The notes: a model not told the origin generated them from the sequence alone. Shown: positions 34,201-46,899, numbered from the stretch's first letter. The stretch: DNA of 64,000 nucleotides from Druceiella hillmani (GCA_039881145.1 JAYKKI010000090.1:6607501-6671500); one strand, 5' to 3'. Numbers and translations are program-made.

Positions 34201-36985
34201 TATTTTTTAGTAAATATTTTGTGTGAAAAATATATCCAAGAAAATTTAAAAGAAGTTTTCTCCGTAATACAAATACAATTAAAAAAAAATTACATTTCTC
34301 GGTATTACATGTACGGCATCAGAACGTTGAAAAGTGAAGGAAAAAGCATCGCTCTATTAACGATCCTCACACGATGGACTATCAACTACTGGATGCTGTG
34401 ATTTCCTAAGGCGGTTGTCGTTGTTTAATGGTTGTAATTTGACGGCGAATGATGTCATTAAAACGTTTCTTTTAAAAAGTAAACGGGAACATTAATTAGA
34501 AATTATTGACTAACACCCTTATTTTAAATAGCGGTCAAGCCTCGGGACTATGGTGTTCCATAAATAAATAAATCACTAAATATACCTTCGTTGTATGATT
34601 ATAGTAAAACTAAGTATAAATTTGGAGTACTTGGTTTAAAATGTCGTCCCGTACTTACCACTTTATTTAATATTAAATTTCTCTCAAATCTACACAATAG
34701 TCTCCTCTCCGTACGTTCCACCCCCTCTTTCGAAATATTGAATACACTTCAATTTATATTTAAACACTTGGATAGTTTGACAAATCGAGTCATATTTTTA
34801 CGAATGGTCGTCATTATTTCCAAAGACCGTGCAAGCAGCCTCTGTTTCATTGATTGTTTGCGTTGACAGTTTGAGTTAGTAACTAGTTGCGGTTATAAAA
34901 CTCTTAGAGTCTACATTTACTTTTCCATTTTATTAATTGACCTAATTCGTGGATAAACTCGATTTTTGTTTCTAAATTGACAACAATAATGACATTATTC
35001 AGAAATGTAGCTAAATATTTTTACCCGACAATTGTTTAGTATGGTCTAAACATTATAATGAGCAATTCAAGGAGTGAATAAAATGTTATCTAAATTAAAA
35101 ATGAATGAAATAAAAAGTAATATTTTAATATTTGATATGGAAAATGCAAAAAAAAATTAATTTACGTGTAATTTATTGTTCGTTGCTCTTATTTAATAAT
35201 TACAAACTTTTAAATCTATTAAATTATATACAAAATTAAAGGAAATACAATAGTAATTGTGTTATATTTGCAATTTAAAGATTAAATACGGGAATTTTTC
35301 CAGAACCGTAACTTACGTAGAATTTATTAAATCTAAAGTATAACTTATTGTCATACATACTACTTAAACCTTTATTAGAATAACGTTATGCTGTGTTGCA
35401 CCAGATCTGTAATGTAAAATAAAAGTCATTGATATTGATCCTGTCTTAGTACGGGTTACTAATCGACACTAATCGATTTCGACCCCCGTTCAACCTTTTT
35501 TTTAGGTATACTCTCAATAATGCAAAGTAAACAAATACGTTTTAGAATTATATTACTTTTCCAAAAGTCATCCAATTACGTTTGTAGGCGAAACAAGTTG
35601 CATTTGAAACATTGCGTAATAAAATTCAAGCATTTAGAAAAATAATTATTACGTAAATATTTCGGAAATCAAAAGTAAAATAATAATACGCTCCTCAACA
35701 TTCTATTTATTAATTTTTAACATCAAAATATTGTTTCTTCAGTTTTAATTAGACTTTGATGATTACTAAAATTTTTTGAAAACGCTTTATGAGGTACCTC
35801 TACTAAAATACCTTTACAAAATAAATTTTTTGTAAAAGAATGCAATGCAAATTTTGGAAAAACATTTTCTTAACAACGTCATATAAAACGGCTTTATATG
35901 TGTATTTACTTCATCGAATTATTTTTAGTTTCACATATTTTCCTTAGTTTCACATATGTGCCACATATTATAGATTATCAGATAGATTTCATTCCTGATT
36001 TTCCTACTTGACCTACGCTTTCGCTTTTACGACTTTTGTTTAAATTGAAAAAATTATTATATGACACAATCTACATAATTTACTACAAATTTAATATTAA
36101 ACTTATTCAACCAAATGTTACTTAACGGCCCTTCAATACAACGAATCCACCTCTTATTTAAAAATCTGACAAAGCATTTGATACAGCGTCTTTTGTTAAC
36201 CCGTAATAAATTTTGTGTTTCAACAAATTCAAAGAACCCCTTGCAGCAATCAGTTCCTTAAATATAAGCAACGAATCTTCTGTTAGAATATTTCCAAGAA
36301 AGAGATGCTTTGCATCTTCGTGTTTCAATTCAAAGACATATTCAAAAGTATAATGATTAACCGGTAATTATGGCCGTGGAAAATTCATAATGAAGGATTT
36401 TTGAGTTTAAATTTCGGCATAATATGTATGATACTCATCTCGTAATAGAATTCAGGAAATACAAAATATTTTCAATGTCTTCTTTAAGATAATTTATATA
36501 TAGAAAGAAATTATAAATATGTTTTCCTCTTTAGGGGCAATACTGTGAAATTATATTGTTAATAGTTTTCTGTAATAACTACATATATACAGAAAGTTGT
36601 TCTGTGAAATAAAATAATTTTAAATCTCAGACTAATCACTTAAGCTGTGAAATGTTTCAGTAATAACATTTGAACAAAAAACACTCCAAGGATATTCATT
36701 AATCCGTGCCGTACCATCGCCATGTTGTCTCCCCCTTCCTAAGTTTCCGTTATTGCTAGAGCATCTTCTAAAATTATTTCATTATAAGTTCCGATCTATC
36801 GTTTTTTATTTATTTATCAGAGCTTTGTAAAGTATCAGATTAACATTTTTATACGAAAAAGGCCCAATTAAAAAACATATATTTCTTCTTGGAACATTTT
36901 ACTGTTTTCAATATTATTACGAATTAAAATATTTACTTTAAAAATCATATTTCTGCAATTTAGCATTATGTTGACGATTATATCA
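31267..36985. other. No gene seen (5.7 kb)
   Basis: AT-rich and featureless for the most part. A short GC-richer spot near 32398-32445 (acatggcggcgaccgtattt) could encode only 23 residues before a stop. The frame at 34591-34866 (+, 91 residues, TTG start) has mixed composition but no family I recognise. 33890-34090 and 36010-36740 show no repeat that I can assign. Confidence 0.3.
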
Positions 36986-37041
36986 AATAAAATGCATCAC
37001 AGTAATAATACTATTAAATAAAATGCATCACAGTAATAATT
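36986..37041. repeat. Exact 24-bp direct repeat, period 31
   Basis: aataaaatgcatcacagtaa plus taat occurs at 36986 and again at 37017, separated by 'actatta'. A recent tandem duplication. Confidence 0.9.
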
Positions 37042-38534
37042 CAGTAGGTACTAACAATTATTTCTATATGATGGCGCGGCATTATACATTTGTATAATAT
37101 AGCGTGGTTCTAAAATGTTGAGACAAATAGTAAAGTTTGCTTTTGAATGACTAGAGCCATTGAAGTTTTGGCACTGAATAAAAGCGTATGATTTGTGATA
37201 TTAAATGTTACTATAAATGTGTTTACGGAGATAATATCAAACAAGTCTAATATTTTAGTTGCATTCCATTGTTACTTTGAAAACAAGCAAATATGAGTTC
37301 ATATTAATTATTTTTGTGACTTGTTTGAGCAAATTGCGGTTATTATGAACTATTACGAATATAATCGACGTTAAAATTGCCTGCAGCCGTATAATTAGTG
37401 ACGATATTTGCATAATTTTGATACACAAACTCCACGATTAATTTTTAAAATCTTAAAAGTAATATTTTAGTGTACAGCACATTTACATAAAAAACCAAAC
37501 ATTGTGATAACAAAATGAATTGAAAAACTAGGTTTACAAATAGGTGTTTACGATTTGAGATTAAACTTTCTAACTTAAATTGTAAACGGACAAAAACAAT
37601 TTGAACAATATTGTACCTTTCTATTGTAAATTGCATCGATAACTTCAAAAAAATATATCCGAATTTGGAATCATTCAAAAATATATTTAGAAATATTCAG
37701 CACAATGGATAACATATTTTCTAAAAAAGATATAATTAGAATATTTCCCTCAGAAATCGAAAATAAAATGAAATATATAGTCAAAATTGAGTAATAAATA
37801 ATTCTTTAAACTAGTTTTTCCAGTTTTAATCCGTAGTTTTTTTTAAAGATTTCGTATAATTTTTTAGTGTCGATCAGAGATTTTGCATAGGAAAGTGTAG
37901 GTGGGAAAAAGTGAAACTAAGCCCTGGAGTATTTTACGATGCATAGAAAAGAAAAGAATTGTACAAAAGGAAAAAAGCCTGTTCTTTGGTATATATAATT
38001 GCAAGCTGACTTAATACCGACATATGTTATTACGTAAACATTTTTGTTACTAAATTGTATTTTTGACCATTAAAACAATAAATTAAATTTTTCTAATATG
38101 TCATCCGTTTAAAACATGCCATTATAAAATATCTTGTGACAAGTACTATTCCGGGGTTTTTTTACACACAGAAACTGTTGAGAAATTTTTCGAATCACTA
38201 TTAAGAGTTATATAAAACAGAAATTATTCTCATAGAATACAGGTAGTAAACACAACACAACGAAAAAATTAGACTTTTTTGTAATCATTTACATAAGCAT
38301 ATGTCTGATTTTCTGTATGGCATTGACAGGAAAAAATTTAATTTGGAAATAGTTCCATAAAATAGTGATGCAATTCAAATCTCAATTTTGGATCAAATAC
38401 AGATCAAAACTAGATTTTCGTTTTAGGTGCCAGTTTTGAGGAGCGAGAAATGAATGACAAACATATCGAAATTAAATTTATTACTGCGTATCTTACTAGG
38501 GAAAAACAGTAAAGGCTGGCACGTGAATCGGGGC
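37042..38534. other. No gene seen
   Basis: AT-rich. The minus-strand frame at 37445-37678 is hydrophobic and random-looking. Confidence 0.3.
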
Positions 38535-38593
38535 TTTCGCACTTCAATTGAAGTATAATTGCTTTATTTTTGTGAATCATCACTAATATAGAC
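38535..38593 (+). repeat. Partial copy of foldback family 2
   Basis: 'tttcgcacttcaattgaagt' and 'aatcatcactaatatagac' align with the right arm of the full element at 53392-53578 (cgtttcaagtagaattactt ... aagtcatcactaatataaac). Confidence 0.5.
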
Positions 38594-38839
38594 TATTTAA
38601 TCCACTATGCATTAAAAAAACTTAATATAATTAAATAGTGGACATATGTTTATTTGTAATTATTGTCAATATCTCAATAATTTAGGTAATATAGGATCAT
38701 AGTCATAATTTTTCTACAACCTTTTATATAAGCTCTTAAAAACGCTGTCTTTTCGTAATTTTATAATAAGTTATTATGGAATTCGAATCAGAAAAAAAAA
38801 TTTTTGCTTATTTTTCAATACATTTTTGGAGATATACCA

Positions 38840-39135
38840 TTTAAATTAAAACAAAAAATTTGAAATCCTTATAACTGACTATTGAAGACGATATCTCACA
38901 CTATATGTGGAAGCGTAAATTTCTTTAATTTTGTCAAATCAAAATTTAATTTCTCCTCCCCCTAAATATTTCTATATAAACCTTCTTGAGTTTATACGAT
39001 AGTATGCTTTTTTATATGTAGAAGTTTCAAATTCCGAATTTCTGCATCATAGGTATCTAAGAAAAGTAGCTGTGGCAAACGGACACAAAAGTGAACTACA
39101 GTTTTTCCTACTGAGGTACGGAACCGTAGAACCAA
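38840..39135 (+). repeat. Dispersed repeat A, with tail
   Basis: Body blocks 'gacgatatctcacactatat', 'atttctttaattttgtcaaa' and 'tctcctccccctaaat' correspond to 51640-51745. The tail 'gtagctgtggcaaacggaca', 'aaaagtgaactacagttttt', 'gaggtacggaaccgtagaa' is the decayed repeat A end. Confidence 0.5.
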
Positions 39136-39220
39136 TTTACAGGAACAATTTGACCGCAGCAATACAATCTAACTCTTCGTTTATTTTTGCTTCTTTACTA
39201 TTATTTATGCATTTCCAACC

Positions 39221-39304
39221 TTTATATCTATTTTGAGTTTTTTTACAACATTTATATCTATTTTGAGTAGAAATTTTACTTAATTCTACTCAAAATAGAT
39301 ATAA
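39221..39304. repeat. Direct plus inverted copies of tttatatctattttgagt
   Basis: A copy at 39221-39240 is followed by a second at 39251-39268 that continues into a perfect 21-bp inverted repeat (arms 39252-39272 and 39284-39304, loop of 11). Direct and inverted copies together suggest template switching during replication. Confidence 0.85.
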
Positions 39305-39942
39305 TCAGTGAAGTATTTTTATTGTTTATATAGTATTTTTTTTTCGTAAACACAGCCAAAATTACATAAATTTAACTTCTGCCGACATACAACTTTTTCA
39401 GATCATCATTTGAATGTACAACATAATGAGATTTCAAAATACAAAATTAACAAAATTAAAATGTCTACAATGTATTTTTTAACAAATGAAAATGAAAAAA
39501 ATACGTAATATTGACAATGAGTCTTGATGAAAAATGAAATAATATTACATTAATCGAATTACTTCTTTAATTACTGAAATTTTAATTATCTAAATATGAA
39601 TTGCAAGTTAAGTACTAATTATCAATTATTGATATAAATTCTTCATAGTAATATGTGTAAAATAATTGGACTCTTCTTTTTAATTATCTCGTTATTAATC
39701 TAATAATTATAATGTAAAATTAATACTGTTTACAGTTTACATATGTAATCAGTAAGAAGTTCACAAATATTTCGATATGAGTGTTTATCATATATAGAAT
39801 CATTATATTTTAAAATAATTTGTTATACGAAACTCCTAGTCGCGCAAGTTCAGCTTAAATTTGACCGATTATAATTAAGACTTGATAAAAATAAGAAACA
39901 TCCTGTAATTCTAACTCATACACATATAAAGTAATTTCATAT
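39305..39942. other. No gene seen
   Basis: AT-rich, no signal. Confidence 0.3.
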
Positions 39943-40000
39943 TTAGCGGTAATAAGATATTGAAATATAAAAATATATTTTCATTATCTTATTACCGCTA
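39943..40000. repeat. Long hairpin, ~26-bp stem and AAAA loop
   Basis: The outer 16 bases TAGCGGTAATAAGATA (39943-39958) and TATCTTATTACCGCTA (39985-40000) pair perfectly. The inner ttgaaatata and tatattttcat pair with one or two mismatches around aaaa. Weaker pairing extends outward to about 39930 and 40013. The size is in the range of a short pre-miRNA stem, or it may be a small foldback element. Confidence 0.8.
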
Positions 40001-40321
40001 GATATTAAATGAATATTTTTCAATAAAACATAACACGGTAAATTAAAAATAACGCAAATATCCTCTAACAAATATTCTTTCCAAAACATCTTTCATTACA
40101 GGCGAGAACGAGAATTTCCAGTCAAGTATATACAAAGCCGTCTCAAAGGACGGCTTGTTGCTTACATCTAAGAAATTATTGCGAAAAGCGGGTGCATTTG
40201 AACGTACTTTTGTCGAGACACAAATTATGTTACAAGTTTACAAAGAACGCTGAATCAAACGCTTTGTTTAGACGTTAAATATCTGAGGGGCGGGTTTTGG
40301 GAAAGTACTATGACGACCTAT
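40001..40321. other. No gene seen
   Basis: 'agccgtctcaaaggacggct' (40137-40156) is a small perfect hairpin (agccgtc / gacggct). Otherwise nothing. Confidence 0.5.

Positions 40322-40383
<62 letters not shown>
40322..40383. repeat. (TA)n microsatellite
   Basis: Pure TA, about 60 bases. Left border of a ~400-base segment that ends in a second array. Confidence 0.95.
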
Positions 40384-40386
<3 letters not shown>

Positions 40387-40624
40387 ATACTATTAAAATC
40401 ATGAAATTTGTTATTATAAATAGGCAACGATAATGTTCAGTACTCTAAAAATTTGACCTAAATCGCTATTTTTCGCAACCTCATTCCAAATAATTTCTAT
40501 ATCAAAATAATATATAACATTCGACCAGCAAATTTAAATAGTTTTCGTTACTTTTGGCAACAAGTTATAAATAATGATAATTTATAAAAAAATGTTGTAT
40601 TTTATATGTAATCATTCGATTGTT

Positions 40625-40772
40625 AAGAGTTTTATAGGGTTACAAAAAAATTCGGAAGCGGTGCGTACCGGATCAAATTTTGAATCTAAACCGTTCTGGA
40701 ATCAACTTTCTCACACCCACAAAATTTCGTAAAAATCCGTTCAGGAGGAGTCAGTCACATGCATACAGACAG

Positions 40773-40777
<5 letters not shown>
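40625..40777 (+). mobile_element. 3' part of a retroposon ending in (TA)n
   Basis: 'gaagcggtgcgtaccggatc', 'aaatttcgtaaaaatccgtt' and 'catgcatacagacagaagg' run straight into a (TA)n array. The string aaatttcg-taaaaatccgttcagg-...-cagacagac-(TA)n is the typical 3' end of insect SINE/RTE-type elements. No coding capacity. Confidence 0.55.

Positions 40778-40832
<55 letters not shown>
40778..40832. repeat. (TA)n microsatellite (retroposon tail)
   Basis: Pure TA, about 55 bases, directly after the retroposon 3' end. Confidence 0.95.
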
Positions 40833-40838
<6 letters not shown>

Positions 40839-41759
40839 TGAAAATAACTAAGTGAAATTAGTTGGTTAAAAGTTACGAGGATTTAAATACTGCAGTATTT
40901 TATTAGAACCATACAATGTAATCATTCCTTACCCTTATACTGGCACAGTTGTCCATATAGCATGTACTATATATTAGAAACGCCAGTTCGGTAATACTTC
41001 CATGTGTTGTAATGAAGAAGTTTTTTTTTGGAAAAGCAATTGGTCGCCATTTACGTTTTCTAAAAATCTGCGTGCCGAATCACTCAACAGAATGCCAAAT
41101 GGAACATTCGCGATTACCGCTCCAAATTACCGACTTATCTCGCCTTAATATACACAGGGCTACAATTGTGTTTACACAAACAACATATTTCAAAAGACAA
41201 AAGTGTATTTTAGTCTAAACTATTCCTTTTCAATGCTTTTATTTTTTGATATGGATATTTTTGTTTCCTTTTGTATGCGATTGCGTTTGTAGCGAATCCT
41301 TCTTAATCTCATCATTCCTCTTTACTTTCTTCTTATTCGACACTCTTCAAACCAATATTCACATCACAGTGTATGGATTGAATTAATATGTTTCCCCTAT
41401 TCAATGATAGATGACGCTGTTCTGTATTTCACGCTCGCTATATCCCCATACACGTTTGAATTATGTGAGAATTGTATATCAAAGGGCCAATTTCATGGTA
41501 ATAGTAATCGTCCATGGAGATGGCTAACGTAGTGAGGAATGACAGCCTAAATTGTATAAAGACCTTGCATCACAAAAAATTAATACATTAATATTTACAA
41601 AACATTTTGTAACAGCGATAACTTACTAAACGGCGAACAATAAATAAAATTAAATTGTTCTTAAATAATAATGTTTGAGATAGTTTCTGTGAAGACAATC
41701 CCATTTTAATAAATAATGAAACATAAAATCTGTAAATCCAACCAAATGATAGAACTCGA
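40833..41759. other. No gene seen
   Basis: The plus-strand frame 41012-41218 (68 residues, ATG start) has balanced composition but no recognisable domain. 41400-41580 is somewhat GC-richer, without coding signal. Confidence 0.3.
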
Positions 41760-41998
41760 GACAATTTTTATAAGGATCAAGTCAACACGCAGTAACACGT
41801 GGTAACCCCCAGAGTGCCACACATGCAAGGCATCGTCACGAGTCGACAGCGACGCAAGGCTCTGTCTGGACTTTTATTTATCGCCGTCTCTGTCTTAATG
41901 TCTCGTTTCTTTGTATAAAAACGTGTCGCAGTAGCAAATTCATTCAATTATACAGATTTCCACATTTTACATCACATCTCTGTATATTATTTTAAGTA
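41760..41998 (+). promoter_or_regulatory. Promoter-like patch: GC-rich upstream, TATAAAA, splice donor
   Basis: A GC-richer stretch (41785-41900, 'cacgagtcgacagcgacgca') is followed by TATAAAA at about 41914-41920 and a possible initiator about 25-30 bases later. A GTAAGT donor follows near 41995-42001 (ttttaaGTAAGT). That would give a short untranslated first exon of ~55 bases, an arrangement seen in many small secreted-protein and cuticle genes of insects. No coding exon is seen downstream; a foldback element sits 10 bases after the donor. The parts are individually common, so this is weak. Confidence 0.25.
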
Positions 41999-42006
41999 AG
42001 TACCCA

Positions 42007-42276
42007 TTCACAATTGAATGAAACTACGTAATGTAGTATTATGTCCACTTTCTTGAAGTTAAGATTTCGTTGTATCACAATGTCTTCAGGTAGGCTATTA
42101 GCAATTATTTTGCTAAAGGCCCACCTGAAGATGTTTTAATACAAGGAAACCTAGGTCGTGCTAAAGAACCTAAAATTTAGTAGAAGTAATACTACATTAC
42201 GTAGTTTGAAGAACTTTGTAGAAATTCATTAGAATAATTAATTTCAACAAAGTTAACGTCAAATATATTCAATATT
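42007..42276. mobile_element. Foldback element, copy 2 (same family as 12.6 kb)
   Basis: 'cacaattgaatgaaactacg' and 'atgtagtattat' at the left match copy 1. The right arm carries 'gaaacctaggtcgtgctaaa' and 'gtaatactacattacgtagt'. The loop region is itself a hairpin ('gtcttcaggtaggctattag' with 'gctaaaggcccacctgaaga'), so the unit is palindromic nearly throughout. Beyond the arm, the right end (42236-42276, 'caaatatattcaatatt') is the reverse complement of the left end of copy 1 (aatattgaatatatttgg), so the two copies lie in opposite orientation. An extra local inversion of 'gtagaaattcatta' occurs at 42216-42235. No coding capacity. No clear target duplication is seen. Confidence 0.75.
42119..42161 (+). 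ncRNA. Hammerhead-ribozyme-like core, copy 2 (more decayed)
   Basis: The order is CCCAC, CTGAAGA (42125-42131), a spacer where stem II would be (tgttttaatacaag, with pairing partly lost), GAAAC (42146-42150), CTAG, GTC (42155-42157), GTG. The core bases CUGANGA, GAAA and GUC are all intact. Stem I keeps three pairs (CAC with GTG). The copy at 12.6 kb has an intact stem II, so this copy looks like the derived one. Confidence 0.35.
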
Positions 42277-45200
42277 AAGTACTCATAATACTTGTTATGT
42301 AATTTCCCAAACATCAAGTGTATTTTGTATAAAAATAATTTCTTAATCAACCAAATAACTTAGAATTATTATATATTAAAATATTAAAATTTTTGTCTTA
42401 TACATTAGAGAAAAAAAAATTCAGTACTAGTAATAAAACTAGAGGAAAATGTTAAAATAGGAAATAAAATAAAAAAATCGTGTTCTTTTTAAAGTTAAAT
42501 TATATTTTAAGATTCACCGTTGTTTACTTTTGGCCGTAAAACAATATGTGGTATATCGGTTTATGACCAAAAGTATAAAAATATAAAACTGGATCATGTT
42601 GGAAACTTTCATTGAATAAAATATTTATGCTATTCATCTAATATCTTCGAATATATTCCGGCATGTACAGATCATTTTCTTAAAAATATTATACGGACGC
42701 GCGACTTATATAAAGATGCTGAATAGTTGGCGACCTGTTAGATATAAAAGTCTTCACAAATAATGTTACTGAGAATAGTTCTCTTATTTGATACTTTATA
42801 CACTTAACAGTTAGTCGTTTGCAGTTATGGATCAAACGAAAGGGAATTTCAGAAAAGGCGAGTATAACTGTTCATAGTGAAGTACTCTCATCACCAATTA
42901 TGCATAGGAATGAGTGAATATATTTGAGCGTGAGATGAAAAATCCATGTATAAAACGAAAACACAGATTTGACGACAGAGGAAACCTATTAATTAAGATA
43001 TGACCATTTCAAAGCGAATTGCAAATTAACGGTGTATGAATTATATTTATTTACATAATGTAGCAGGTAAGGGTATGTTGGTAGAAATTGCGCAAAGTAT
43101 TGCCGGATTAGATTAATATATTGTTAAAATATAATATTAGTAATCTCCAGAATATTCAAGTCTGTTCACTAGTAAAGGTTCCGTGTTATGTTCATAAAAA
43201 TAATTTAATGCATTTTTTTATTTAATTTGGATTCTTAATTATCTTATATTTTGGGCTACTAGATATTTTTATGACTGAATATTGTTTAATTTTGCAATAT
43301 TTTTACTTTTTGATTAATTTTTTATTTTTGTTCCGTGTTTTAACAATCTTTAAAATGAAATAAAATTAAATTTGTGTACGTCTGTTGAAAATTCCAAACG
43401 AAAAAAATTTAAAACATTCCTATTTTGTAACATGTATTATTGCACTAATATAAGGGTTATCAGCCAAATATATTACTCACTCTCCACGCAGGAAAAGTTT
43501 AGCTACATAAAATGAAAAATGTTTGCGGCAATACGTACCCGAATCTATTTATCAAACCGCGAAGGTGAAGTCGCAATTTCGGAAATTCAATTAATCAGCA
43601 AAGCACGCAGTCACTTACCAATAGGTATATAATATGAATGCCTTTGTAAATTAAAACATTTTTTTAAATTAAAAACTCGTTGAGAATAACAAAACTAAAT
43701 TCCACGGAGATTTAACTAAGTACCCATATGAGTGAAGACTTATACAAAATAATTAGCAAAATTTTATAAATATTATTGGAAATGTTAAATGTTAAAAAGT
43801 AATAATTGTTAAAATTAAATAGATGTTAATGCCAGCTGAAATTTTCATAAGTTACATATAAATTTAATTTCTATTTTAATGCAGCATTCCAATATCGGTA
43901 TCACGATAATAAGAAGTGCGCTCTCCCATCTCCTCGTTTATCTTTTATCCGCAGTGAATTGTTAAGTCATATTCAAAGCGTAAAATAAGAATGTTTTAAA
44001 CAATTAGCTTTCTTTAAGAAGAAATTATAAAATTATTGATGATATCGAGAGTTCTTTCGTTAGCATCGCAAGCGGTGAGTAAATATATGCCCGTGGAAAC
44101 ATTGGTGACAGCGCTGCGAAAAAGAAATATTTTTTCCATCCTTAAAAAAGGTGGAAATGAATCAATCGTTAGACGGCGTTGACAGTTCGATATTTGTGTC
44201 GTTTTAGATACTTTATATATATTTATTACGGGCTAAAGAAATAAACTTATTTGAAGGAAAATGTCTGCGGCATTGTTTTGATTTTCAAAAAGGTAAAAGT
44301 TTGGAACATTAATTGGAAAAATGTTATTAGGCTAGAATAACGTACAGTTTCAAAGAAAAAAATAACACGACTCTTCATTTCTTATATTTTAGAGTAAACT
44401 ATATGCCAACCATTCCATGTCGTATTTTTTAGGGCTTGATAATCACGGTAAGTTTAAAAACATAGACGAATGAGTCACATATAAAATTATTAAATAAGAA
44501 GAGATAATAAAACCCCTTTTACATCCAATATAATCTGCCTTTAAAGCAAGTAGTGTAAATAGTGAATACTTTAAGGGTCTATAATAAGTAAATAAAAACA
44601 AATCTACCTCATGTGTTTTTAACAATTTAATTATTGACAAAGTTTCATGACGTGCTCATTGTAAACGCCTGAAACATGACCCCGTAAGCACAACAACAAA
44701 TTCATTGAAGGGCCAATCGGCAATATTCTACAGTTTGTCACGTATTTGCTTATTTATTTGCAACATGTTGTATACTGCTGGATACATTCCAGGCTGATTA
44801 AGAATAAGGCAAATTGTTTTTGTCAATTGTCGATTCGTGACGCCATTCACTTAAAATGAATGGTCGATATATCTACAATTCTATTATATATACTACTATT
44901 ATATTTAAATTATTTATTATACGAAACAAAATGTAATTATACTTGTATCGTCCAAAATACAGATAGCACATACATTGACATTTAAAATAATGAATTTATG
45001 GCGATCCGAATCAAACAAAATTATATTCTATATTGTACGTTAAATAATGAATGGTATCACGATACATGTTTATATGTTATGAACCAAGTAGTTATTACGG
45101 GTTTTATTTATGATAATCGGTTAGCATATATAATGAATATTGAATTAGGGCAACTTAATAAATATAATTATTAGATTGTCCGGTCATTATCAATAGGCCA

Positions 45201-45528
45201 CAAAGAGACTGTGCAATCTCAAAATCGGAAGAATATTGTTGCTTCGTGCACTCGATACGACGCATTATTGAGTATAAAGTAACTTCATGTATTCTTTTTC
45301 ACCTAAAACATTTGATGTTCAGAATAAGTAATTATTGAACCAATATACTTGTGAGATATCAGTCTTATGAAAGAAATTAGTTATCGGCTTGCATCACAAT
45401 TATTTAAGTCCTTTTTTTTGTTAGAACAAGATCCGAGACAATTAATTATTTTTAATTTTAATATCTTTTAAAATGAATATGGCAATATTGAAAAACATAA
45501 TGTTTCTCTTTTACCAAAGTTAACAAAC
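42277..45528. other. No gene seen (3.2 kb)
   Basis: AT-rich. 43900-44240 is somewhat more balanced in composition but holds no frame or repeat that I can name. The frame 44443-44640 (-) is random-looking. Confidence 0.3.
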
Positions 45529-45596
45529 AACCCCACAAATATACTAAAATGATATACAATTTAGATTGCGTACCATTTTAGTTTATTTGTGGGGTT
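45529..45596. repeat. Inverted repeat, 23-bp arms with one mismatch
   Basis: aaccccacaaatatactaaa plus atg (45529-45551) pairs with 45574-45596, which ends in tttatttgtggggtt. The loop is 22 bases. The GGGGTT/AACCCC outer ends stand out in AT-rich DNA. Possibly a small MITE. Confidence 0.85.
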
Positions 45597-46434
45597 CACC
45601 TTAATTAAGTTTTAGCTGTTGGGCATTGCCCAATCTCAAATTTAGTCGCACGGTATGTACGGGCCGGACGAGATGAACCATATTTCAAACATTAGCCAAT
45701 AATCAGAAATAACTGTAATTTTAATCGACCAATCTTGAGTTGATCCTAAATCCTAACATAGATGTATGCACATTTGCATATTTACTTGCGCCACTTTTCA
45801 CACAGCTGAATCTTCCAATAATTTTAAACTTAAAATCTTTTTATAGAATGTGAATACACTGATTGTTTCCTAGATTTATCGCGGAAAAGAGATAATAACC
45901 TCGAAAAATGTTTTTTTCACGATTTGAAATTCAAAGAAAAAAATTAAATTTTTTGCCATCAATCCTCTTCGATATGAGGTGTTAAATAAGGAAAAAACAA
46001 CTATAAAAGTTATCAGAAAACTTTTCGTAGTTAAGTATCACTAAGAAGACTAGCTGTAGTGAAGACAGTCATTGAGTCATATAGAAAAATAAATAATGAC
46101 AAAAACATAGGAATATTAAGAATAGCAGGACTAAAAGTAGGATAGCTTTTTAATACACCGAGAATATGAAAAAGATTCCTTTAAAGAAAATAGACAGTAT
46201 AATATTACAAAATTAGACACGGCTAAATTTAATATTTGTGACCCTAAGTCTTAATGTGAACGTCGCGCAAATCGGCCTTTAATTTCCTTTTAATATTGGC
46301 TATACAGCATGATATTGTGGTTAAAATGTGATTTCCGCTAATCCGGAACTCATTAGTAGGGGCAGTTTTCTAAGAGTACATTATATATCTAGGAATTATT
46401 TTATTACTAGACTACACTTGGTATCTTGTAAAGA

Positions 46435-46436
<2 letters not shown>
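45597..46436. other. No gene seen
   Basis: AT-rich, no coding or repeat signal that I can support. Confidence 0.3.
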
Positions 46437-46516
<80 letters not shown>

Positions 46517-46521
46517 TATAT
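46437..46521. repeat. (TA)n microsatellite
   Basis: About 80 bases of pure TA ending in 'tatagatatata'. Confidence 0.95.
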
Positions 46522-46899
46522 AAACAGTCATTCTAAATTAAGAGATACTTTCGACGTCCACGACAAAAAACACATTTTTTTTCGAAATCCTTTTTGAAAT
46601 AACGTTATTATCTTTCAAAACTTATCATCTTCTTTATGGTCACTTACATTCATTACCGAAATATGCTTAATAGAGATTCAAACATGAAAAACGTATCTCT
46701 CCTGGTATGTCCCTTAACCAATTCTGTTCTTGTATCAGTCATTTAAAATTTATAGAAGTCTAATAAAATATCAAAATCGTTTTCTTTAAATAAAAATAGG
46801 ATAAATGATTTATCATAATCTGACAAGTAAAATTACATAGTATTTGGTTTTCATAAAAAATACTTAAATCTACGTTTGTCCCACGTATTTCGCATCCCG
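46522..46899. other. No gene seen
   Basis: AT-rich spacer. Confidence 0.3.

Noticed and set aside
34591..34866. 91-residue plus-strand frame
   Set aside because: TTG start, no recognisable family or splice context.
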